This document shows positions 1 through 8,200 of a stretch of DNA of 64,000 nt, one piece after another. Position numbers and translations under genes: made by a program. The notes below the pieces were generated by a model, which saw only the letters and a program-made list of their open reading frames with translations, ran no database searches and had not been told where the DNA came from. Origin of the DNA: Flavobacteriales bacterium. Its GTDB lineage: Bacteria > Bacteroidota > Bacteroidia > Flavobacteriales_D > Parvicellaceae. Positions within the stretch are counted from its first letter, which is position 1. Each line of letters starts with the position of its first letter. The stretch covers positions 682,001 to 746,000 of the forward strand of contig JACJZN010000006.1 in the NCBI GenBank assembly GCA_020635565.1, read 5' to 3'.

Positions 1-846
1 ACTTGTTGATGCCGAAAAATACAATTCCCCATTAAATTCAAAAAAGAATTCAGGTGAGCTGTTCAGAGACCCTGTTTCGATATCTGCAAAAAGCTGCACT
101 GATGACCCGTCATAACTATATAATTCCGAACCATAAGTTGAATTATACGCTCTAAAATATATAATACCGTTAAAAAGAATTGGTTCATAAATAAAGGCTC
201 CTGAAGTACCCGGATTTATATCTGCTAGTAACGAAACACTCGATCCATCGTATTTCAACATCTCGATTCCTGAACCTGGATAAGTTCCATAAAAGATGAG
301 ATCCGATCCTAATACGATGAATCCAAGAGCAGAAGAACCTGTACTCCCCGGAACAATATCTTCTACCAAACTAACATTAAGTCCATCAAATTTCCACAGT
401 TCATTTCCAATAGATCCATCATTAGCCGTAAAATAAAGTTCATTTTGATAAATTGTAAAATTACCCGGTTGAGATGACCCCGAAGGATTGATATCCGCTA
501 CCATCTCAGTAGTTACTCCATCAAATGAAAATAACTCATATCCATTCACTCCATCAGAGGCAGAAAAATAGATCTTATTCTGAAACTCAATTACTTTTGA
601 AATAGAACTTCCACTACTTCCTGAAGCCGTCTCATCCATAAGCGTCCGGTTGGTTCCATCAAATAAAAAAATCTCATTGCCGTTCACTCCATTGGAGCAA
701 ACCACATACTGATCTCCATTATAATTAAAAGTTGAATTTACATTTCCATACGCACTACCTACATTAAAATCTTCTAGTAGCACAGTTTGTGCTGAAAATG
801 AAGAGATCAACACCACAAAAACAATTAAAGAAACTAACTTCTTCAT
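1..846 (-). CDS. Secreted ELWxxDG-repeat (hyalin-like) protein, 3' end cut by window
   Basis: Reading the minus strand from ATG at 846 gives an open frame of 282 codons that runs off the window, so the C-terminus is missing. The N-terminus (MKKLVSLIVFVVLISSFSAQ) is a signal peptide of the kind usual in Bacteroidota. The rest is made of repeats of roughly 40-45 residues carrying motifs such as ELWKFDG, ELFSFDG and ELYSYDG followed by a D-I-x-P-G-S/T-x-G-S stretch. This matches the ELWxxDGT repeat found in many secreted Bacteroidota proteins, thought to form beta-propeller-like folds. Many such proteins end in a T9SS sorting domain, but that part is outside the window. It starts 11 bp after the stop of the upstream gene on the same strand and is probably the last visible member of the surface-protein operon. 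Its ligand is unknown. Confidence 0.8.
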   Translation of the reverse strand, partial: MKKLVSLIVFVVLISSFSAQTVLLEDFNVGSAYGNVNSTFNYNGDQYVVCSNGVNGNEIFLFDGTNRTLMDETASGSSGSSISKVIEFQNKIYFSASDGVNGYELFSFDGVTTEMVADINPSGSSQPGNFTIYQNELYFTANDGSIGNELWKFDGLNVSLVEDIVPGSTGSSALGFIVLGSDLIFYGTYPGSGIEMLKYDGSSVSLLADINPGTSGAFIYEPILFNGIIYFRAYNSTYGSELYSYDGSSVQLFADIETGSLNSSPEFFFEFNGELYFSASTS

Positions 847-857
847 AAGACTCACTA

Positions 858-3164
858 TTACTTTATTCTTAATTCAAACGAAACCGTACCTTCTGTGTTA
901 TTCCCTGTCAGATCCGTCACAAATATTCTTACCGTGCTACCTCCCAAATACATATAGTTCGTGACTAACATTTGAGAAGAGGAACCATAGTGTACCGTAA
1001 GATTCAACTGAAACTTGTCAACGCCCGACATATCGCGTGACCCATTATAAGTAAGATCATAAGCTCCTGAGCTAATATGTGTAACACTCACATCTCCTTC
1101 CGTTGCATTAGCATGAAGCACATCTAGTTCACCATCATAAACACCATAGGCAACTGGTACCATGTCTCCACCGGATCCGCCTCTAGTTATTCTATTTACT
1201 TCGGTTTGAATAGAAATATCGCCTGCAACGTTAAGAGCAGTACCTGCTGAAGGTGTATTAATATTAACACTTCCATTAGAACTAATAACTACACGATTCG
1301 TTGCACCTGTTTTGAGATATAATTGTCCTAGATTACTGTCATTTCCTGAAACACCAATGCTTGTATTCGAAAAATAAATACCAGTTCCTAATCCTGTTGT
1401 TCTAATATCCCCCAAAGAAGCTATTGCAGTATTACCAGCTCCTGTAGTTGCTGGAGTAAAAGTACTTTGACCATTTGATGCTATACTCAACCCTTCACTA
1501 TCACCATCATTTGAAATAAAATTACCGCCTGTTTGAAAGTTACCTGTCATTGCAACAGATCCATTACTATAAAAATCACCTCCTGGTAAACCTCCAAATG
1601 AAACAAAAGCCACACCATCAAAATACTTATATGTTGCATCTGTTAAACTATATATAATCATCCCTTCATCACCACCACCAAGAGCCGCAGCAAGTCCCGA
1701 TTCTTGAACTGAATTTAGTCTTGGCAACATCACTCCCATTGAAGAAGATGACACGTCCAATGCAGCATAAACGTTTGGTAATCCTCCTATACCAACTTGT
1801 CCTCCAGAAGTTATTCTCATCTTCTCTCCACCAGAAGTACCAAAGGCCAAATAATCTGTTGCATCATTTCCTTGAATATACGGAGCTGGGACAATTCCCC
1901 ATGTTATATTATAACCGTCATCCATTAAAATATTACCGGATTGAACTTCTAACCTCTCTTGAGGAGAATTTGTTCCAATTCCCAATCTTTGATTCGTATT
2001 ATCCCATCTTAGGGCTGCACTTCCATTCAAAACACCTCCCGAATTAAACTGAACATCACCATCAGAACCAGCAGCTGTCATTCCACCCCCACCTAATAGG
2101 TTAGTCCATGCTCCACCATTTTCAGACACCATAAAAGCATTTGAAGGTCCATCAAAATAAATTTTACCTTCTCCTGAATTCGAAGGGCTAGGCGCAGTCG
2201 ACATTCCAATCATATTTAGGTCTCCGCCAAGATCGAGAATTGCATTCGGAGTTGTAGTTCCAATTCCAACCTTTGTGTCTGCCGTAGCACCATTTACACC
2301 ATTAATTGAACCTAGAACCATTGAGTTGTCCGCTCCAACCATTGCTTCAAACCCAATTGCAGTTGCATTATATAAACCTGGAGAAGCAACATTTGCGTAG
2401 CCTCCTACAATCGTATTTTGACCTCCGGTGGTTAAAGCAGAACCAGCCTGATAACCTAGAAGCGTATTAAAAGTTCCAGTAGACAATTGAAAACCTGAAT
2501 TAAACCCATAAGTCGAGTTTGCTCCTCCGGTCCCTTGCCAATTTGATCTAAATCCAACCGCTGTATTTGAAGTTCCTGTACTACTTCCCAAAGCATCATA
2601 ACCAATAGCAACATTTTGAGATCCTGCAGTTAAACCAGCATTCTGTCCGATAATAACGCTCGTATTTGAGTTCAACACCTCTAAACGAGAACCAGTCATT
2701 CTGAAATGTTCAGTACCACCTGTATGAAATCTAATATCGTCCATCGTACCATTTCCGGCAAAATCAGTAACCACTTTTGTGTTACCATCCGTATCCTGGA
2801 TAGTAGATGGTATCGAACCTGACCCAACATTTCCTGAGGCAGTGATCATTTGAAAATTCGTTCCATCATATACCACTGTAACAACCTGTCCTGCAATAAT
2901 GTCATTAGGATCCAGATCAATGTTCACTCCTTTTTTAATAGTAATAGGTCCGAGTGTATTCACATTCAAGGAGGCAGCACCTGTATTTGCATGATCTGCT
3001 TTAAATGTAAAAGACAATCCATTAGTCAAGGTTGAAATATTCGCTGGATAAGCCAGATCATAAGCACCACCACTTCCTGATGTAGTGTATTCTACTTGAC
3101 TGAATATTGTACCAGAGAAGATGAACAAAATAAACGCACTGGTAATTTTTAATATATTCTTCAT
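858..3164 (-). CDS. Secreted chimeric adhesin: tail-fibre-like N-domain plus YadA-head-like repeats
   Basis: A 768-residue protein. Residues 1-23 form a signal peptide ending TIFSQ. Residues about 24-115 (motifs LTNGLSFTFKADHANTGAAS, DLDPNDI, AGQVVTVVYDG-NFQM) resemble a domain common in phage tail fibres (FKAN..NTGA.TLNVNG...AGQIVEVVYDGTNFQ). Residues about 165-290 carry beta-roll repeats such as NVAIGYDALGSSTG and NTAVGFRS, like YadA/Hep_Hag head repeats. After residue 300 come blocks typical of Bacteroidota tail-fibre-like proteins (VGIGTTTPNAILDLGG, RLGIGTNSPQERLEV). The C-terminus, ending FELRIK, has no visible T9SS sorting domain. It is paralogous to the next gene upstream (minus strand), sharing the signal peptide pattern and N-domain, and lies 20 bp after it, so they are likely co-transcribed. 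A role in surface attachment is inferred from architecture only. Confidence 0.75.
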   Translation of the reverse strand: MKNILKITSAFILFIFSGTIFSQVEYTTSGSGGAYDLAYPANISTLTNGLSFTFKADHANTGAASLNVNTLGPITIKKGVNIDLDPNDIIAGQVVTVVYDGTNFQMITASGNVGSGSIPSTIQDTDGNTKVVTDFAGNGTMDDIRFHTGGTEHFRMTGSRLEVLNSNTSVIIGQNAGLTAGSQNVAIGYDALGSSTGTSNTAVGFRSNWQGTGGANSTYGFNSGFQLSTGTFNTLLGYQAGSALTTGGQNTIVGGYANVASPGLYNATAIGFEAMVGADNSMVLGSINGVNGATADTKVGIGTTTPNAILDLGGDLNMIGMSTAPSPSNSGEGKIYFDGPSNAFMVSENGGAWTNLLGGGGMTAAGSDGDVQFNSGGVLNGSAALRWDNTNQRLGIGTNSPQERLEVQSGNILMDDGYNITWGIVPAPYIQGNDATDYLAFGTSGGEKMRITSGGQVGIGGLPNVYAALDVSSSSMGVMLPRLNSVQESGLAAALGGGDEGMIIYSLTDATYKYFDGVAFVSFGGLPGGDFYSNGSVAMTGNFQTGGNFISNDGDSEGLSIASNGQSTFTPATTGAGNTAIASLGDIRTTGLGTGIYFSNTSIGVSGNDSNLGQLYLKTGATNRVVISSNGSVNINTPSAGTALNVAGDISIQTEVNRITRGGSGGDMVPVAYGVYDGELDVLHANATEGDVSVTHISSGAYDLTYNGSRDMSGVDKFQLNLTVHYGSSSQMLVTNYMYLGGSTVRIFVTDLTGNNTEGTVSFELRIK

Positions 3165-3184
3165 TTACAAACGTCTTTAATATT

Positions 3185-5245
3185 TTACAAGGGTGATATA
3201 CTAACTTTAGCTCCAGTCAAATAATCACCTCCAGCTTCGATTTTAATTATCATGTAGTAGTCTGGGTTATATCCTACCGCAGTATCTAATGCATAAGCAC
3301 CCGTATTCACACCTGATCCTCCAGATAAATTAGCTCCAAACGACCCATCTATTAGACTAACTTCATATACTTCAAAGGGTACTCCTGTTAAAGGTGAATT
3401 CCCCCAAACCTCAACTTCTGTCGCTTTATATCCAACTGGAATTCTCACTATTGCAAGTAGCGCAGATGATCCTCCTCGAGAGTTAACTGCGAATACAGAT
3501 CCGGTATTATTCGTTTGCATTACCAAATAATCAGTTGCTCCCCCCTCTTCGGATAAAAAATCAGAAGGATAAATCGTTATTACACTGGAATTTCCAAGAT
3601 AACCTACTCGGGTATTACCATTCACATCCAATGCGTAGGCGGGGACTGTGGTTCCGATACCTACATTTACTGCATTTGCTCCGGTTCCACCTAACACCAA
3701 TGAATTGCTTTGTGCCACAACTGCGTTCGCTCCTACTGCTGTCGCATTTGACAAGTTAGAAGAACCTGCATCTGCACCCTTTCCTAAAAAAGTATTATTA
3801 TCACCTGAGGTAAGTGTCACACCTGCATCTGCACCCAATCCCGTATTATTCGCTCCGGTAGAATTAATTAGTGCGCCTGAACCAAAACCTGTGTTTCTAT
3901 GACTTGTAGTATTGTAACGAAGGGTTTCATAACCAAACGCAGAATTAAATACACCGACAGTGGTATTTTGTAGAGCTCGATAACCAAAAGCATTATTACT
4001 ATTACCTGTACTATTCAACAATGCTTCTTGTCCAACCGCTACATTCGAATTCCCAAGACTATTTGAATACAAAGCATTATAACCGATCGCTACATTACTA
4101 GACCCAGATGTATTATTGTACTGCGTATTCACACCTAGAGCCACATTATAGCTTCCAGAGTTGTTCGTAAACAATGAACTTGAGCCCAAAGCCACATTCT
4201 GTCCACCTATCGTGTTATTCATCATGGTTTGAAAACCCACTGAAGTATTTCCATTTCCTGAATTAGAAGCCGGATTCACCGATCCACGAAGTGCCATATA
4301 ACCAACCGCAACATTCTGATTTGTAAAAGAGGCGGTGCCATTAAAAGCATATTGCATTGAATTATATCCGATAGCTGTTCCAAAATTCCCTGCATCATTC
4401 GTTCTTAATGCAAACTGTCCTACAGCGACATTGCCACTTGCAGAAGTGTTATAACCAAGAGCTTGATAACCAACAGCCAAATTCCCTGTTCCAGTTGTAT
4501 TCAAATACAAAGCATCACTACCAAGTGCTGTATTGTGCGTACCCGTAGTAGTTGAATACAAAGCTACACTTCCAATTGCCGTGTTATTATATCCTGAAGT
4601 ATGAGCCTGCATCGTGTTAATTCCAACGGCAACGTTATTTTGTCCATCAAAATTTGCTGCTCCTGAATTTGTCCCAATAAAAACATTTCCGTTAGAAGCC
4701 AAATTATCATTTGATCCAGCTCCTTCTCCGATAAAAACTGAATTACCGCTCCCAAGTACGTCTAGCCTAGGACCAACCATTCTAAAATACTCACCTCCTG
4801 GATAACCTGCATTATCTCCCAAGAAAAAATGGATTATGTCTTGATCTGGTGATACCTCAACATTAATTTCGGTATCTCCATCTGCATCCTCTATAAGAGT
4901 CATAGATCCTCCACCAGCTACATTTCCAATTGGTGTTGTCATCTGAAAATTAGCTCCATCATAAACTACGGTTACTACCTGCCCTGCTAAGATGTCATTA
5001 GGATCAAGATCAGTTCCAACACCTTTCTTAATTGAAGCAGAATATCCATTTACAGTCAAAGATGAAGCTCCTGGATTAACGTGGTTTGCCTTAAATGTAA
5101 AACTCAATCCATTAGTTAGAGACGAAATATTAGATGGATGTGACAAAGAATAGGCTCCAGCACCTCCCGTAGAGACATATTCAACTTGTGAAAAAGTTGA
5201 AATGCTCAGGAGAAAAACACCAAATAGTATTAATATATTTTTCAT
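3185..5245 (-). CDS. Secreted chimeric adhesin with long YadA-head-like repeat tract
   Basis: A paralogue of the neighbouring 768-residue protein. The longest frame begins at 5260, but ATG at 5245 gives MKNILILFGVFLLSISTFSQ, a clean signal peptide that aligns with the neighbour, so a 686-residue product is preferred. Residues about 22-115 repeat the tail-fibre-like N-domain (LTNGLSFTFKANHVNPGASS, AGQVVTVVYDGANFQM). From about residue 170 to 530 the protein is a run of some 15 repeats of about 22 residues with the core N-x-A-[IV]-G-x-x-A-L-x-x-N-T-T-G, a left-handed beta-roll pattern known from YadA head domains. A separate C-terminal domain (about 570-686) has no T9SS signature. The gene starts 16 bp after the stop of the giant repeat protein and belongs to the same operon. 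It may form a trimeric fibre; this is inference. Confidence 0.75.
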   Translation of the reverse strand: MKNILILFGVFLLSISTFSQVEYVSTGGAGAYSLSHPSNISSLTNGLSFTFKANHVNPGASSLTVNGYSASIKKGVGTDLDPNDILAGQVVTVVYDGANFQMTTPIGNVAGGGSMTLIEDADGDTEINVEVSPDQDIIHFFLGDNAGYPGGEYFRMVGPRLDVLGSGNSVFIGEGAGSNDNLASNGNVFIGTNSGAANFDGQNNVAVGINTMQAHTSGYNNTAIGSVALYSTTTGTHNTALGSDALYLNTTGTGNLAVGYQALGYNTSASGNVAVGQFALRTNDAGNFGTAIGYNSMQYAFNGTASFTNQNVAVGYMALRGSVNPASNSGNGNTSVGFQTMMNNTIGGQNVALGSSSLFTNNSGSYNVALGVNTQYNNTSGSSNVAIGYNALYSNSLGNSNVAVGQEALLNSTGNSNNAFGYRALQNTTVGVFNSAFGYETLRYNTTSHRNTGFGSGALINSTGANNTGLGADAGVTLTSGDNNTFLGKGADAGSSNLSNATAVGANAVVAQSNSLVLGGTGANAVNVGIGTTVPAYALDVNGNTRVGYLGNSSVITIYPSDFLSEEGGATDYLVMQTNNTGSVFAVNSRGGSSALLAIVRIPVGYKATEVEVWGNSPLTGVPFEVYEVSLIDGSFGANLSGGSGVNTGAYALDTAVGYNPDYYMIIKIEAGGDYLTGAKVSISPL

Positions 5246-5261
5246 ACTTCGTTGTCCCATA

Positions 5262-8200
5262 TTATTTTAGAATAGCAAAACCTTGAGACCCTGAAGAGAC
5301 GTTCTGCAACCATAATCCAATTGAACTACCAGAGGAAGGTGTAGCTACACTACCTGCATATCCAGCAGTAGTATTACCGGTGACAACGTGCTGACCGATG
5401 ATCGCGTTATCTCCAGCATTTACTAGAACAACTCCGCTAATGGCTATTTTACAATCCATACCATCCGCTACTCCGCTTTCATAAACTACTCCAACAGCAG
5501 AGCTATGTCCAGAACTCAAGGTAGTAGTAAACGAACCATCAATTCCTGGATCAATAATTACTATATCTCCCTTATTGGATGGAAGACCAGTTCTATTTGT
5601 TAGATATACAACTACAGCACTTTCCACTAATGTAGCATTCGATAGACCAATGTCTCCTCCTACTTCTAATGTACTCTGTGGATTTGCAGAATTAATACCA
5701 ACGTGCCCAGTATGATCGATCACCATTCGTTCAGCTGTGAATCCGAATCCATTAGTAGCTGTAGAGAAAGTTAGCATTGTTCCTGAAGTAGTTGAAGCGT
5801 TAAAATTCTCCGTTGCTCTTGCTTCAATTCTTGCACCATGCTGCTGGAAACCGCCACCACCGTAACCCAAGAAATCAATGTAACCTAATTGATCTCCAAC
5901 TTGAACGTCATTTTGTGAACCATCTAATACACTTCCTCTTGATCTCAGGAAATTTACATAAGGCGCATCGGCTATGTTCGATGATACTTCTACCGTAATA
6001 CCATTTGAAGCCACATCGGCAATGTGAAGTCTCGATTGAGTATACGCAGCGTCCATTCCTATTCCAACTTTTCCTGTTTGGTTAATGTTCATTCTTTCTG
6101 CAGCCATTGTTCCAAATCTGATGATATCTTCTGTACCATCTCCAAACCCATCTACATCAATATATGTATCAGGAGTAGCATCCTGCAACCTTGTTGAACC
6201 TCCCCCAGCAGGTTGCCATGATGCATTACCAGAAGCATCTGATGTAAGAACAAAACCATTCGTAGCACCATTAGGCAAAATAAGAGTATTTTGAATAAAT
6301 ACATCTCCGTTATCGAAATAACCCGCATAATTGTTTGTCGCTCCCGAGGCGTTCCCATACACACCATAATTGTTAGTACCAGTCCCTAATCCTTCACCAT
6401 AAACACCATATGAATCAACTGTACCATCAGCAGCTCCTCTAACTCCAATATCTTGAATAGAAGCTCCATTCGCAGCACCATTTACACCCACATTAACGAT
6501 ATTCGATCCACTAGTTCCGATCGCCTCCGAAGTAACCCCATACATGGCCGAACTAGAATTTCCTGTATTTGAAAAATGTGCTGTTCTGTCTTCATATATG
6601 GATTGCACTTCCAGCTTAGAAACATTCGTTGGAGAAATTCCAATTCCTATATTCTGATTCTCGTTGATTTCCATTGCCTCAACTGGTGAGCCCAACCCTA
6701 TCGGAGTGGTAGAAAACTTCATTCTTCCCCCTGAACCAGTAGATGTAAAATCCTCCGCTGCATCTACAAAAATATTTGCGGCTTCATTGTAATCGGAAGC
6801 CCCAGTATTGTACCCATTGAAGGAGATTGACCCTAAGCGATCTCCAGTGATCACGGCATCAGGCAAACCTGTATTTTCACGTGCTCTTAGCAACTGTAAA
6901 GACCCCGAGTCATCGGTAGCTCCATTACTTATTGACTCAGATATTAAAAAGTTTGTTCCTCCTACAGTTGTCGTATGCAATTTTCCCAGTGGCGCAGTAT
7001 TACCTATACCTACATTCTGATTCGCAGCGCTTACATATATAGCAGGTGTTGCATTTGTTGCTATTTGGAAATCAACAGCGTCTGATGTTCCTAAATAATC
7101 CGTACCTGGCGTAGTCCCCGCATTACCTGAAAGATCCCAAGCTGTAGATGCTCCAGAAGGAGCCTGCCAAGTAGCGTTACCAGCAGCATCAGATGTTAAG
7201 ATATATCCAGCAGCCTCATTTCCATCTGTATATTGAAAAGTACCATCAACATCTAAGTTAGCAGAAGGAGCCAAATCATTTATTCCAACAAATCCATTCC
7301 CATCGATCAAAATTCTGGTTATGGGATTTCCTGATGTTGAACCATTTGGACGTGTTGCAAATGCCATTCCTGTTCCCCAACCTGTAGCACTCCAGTTTTG
7401 AGAAGCAAAAGCAGAAATGTCCGCTCCTTGCTGAATTCCCGACCCATCATTTCCATAAAAAACTTCACGACCGATTATTTCACCATTAAGTACAGCTGTT
7501 GGTACCGACTCAGAACCATCCGAACGAACAAAGAATTGTGTTGGAATCCCTCCAAATGATTGGTAAACAACTTCAGCATCCGCACCATCCTCTATTACAT
7601 GAAGTTTTGTTTGTGGTGCTGATGTTCCAATACCAATATTACCATTCGTTCCATCAATTGCAAAAACTCCTGAATTAAAATCAATATTATCGGTTAAGGT
7701 TACTGCAGTAGCCGATGGAACAGTTCCACTCCCGTCATAAATTCCATTTCCATCCACAGTCGCCATATCTGCTAGTGCAACCCCATAACTTCCTCCAGCA
7801 TCCGTAATGATCAAACTATCTAAGGTTCCGTTCAGTCCGAATGCCGTGTTGAACTCGTTGGTCTCATCGTTATCGATATCATATGCCTGCCAATATGATC
7901 CATCCCATACCAATGCCTGATCTGGTGTTGGGGGTACAGGACTAAGTTGAACGCCAGAACCATCTGAAATTAAAAGGCTATCTCCAGCAGGAGTAAAGCT
8001 TAAAGATTGATTGTCCGTATTCACTGTATTCTGTGCTTCCCAATTACTACCATTCCACACTAAAGCTTGTCCCACTGTTGGAGCCACAGGACTCAACTGA
8101 AGACCATTTCCTCCTGAAATAAGGATGCTATCACCTAATACACTAAAACTTAAATCTTGAATCTCATTGTTTGGGTCCGCATCCGCATCGTCAACATTTG

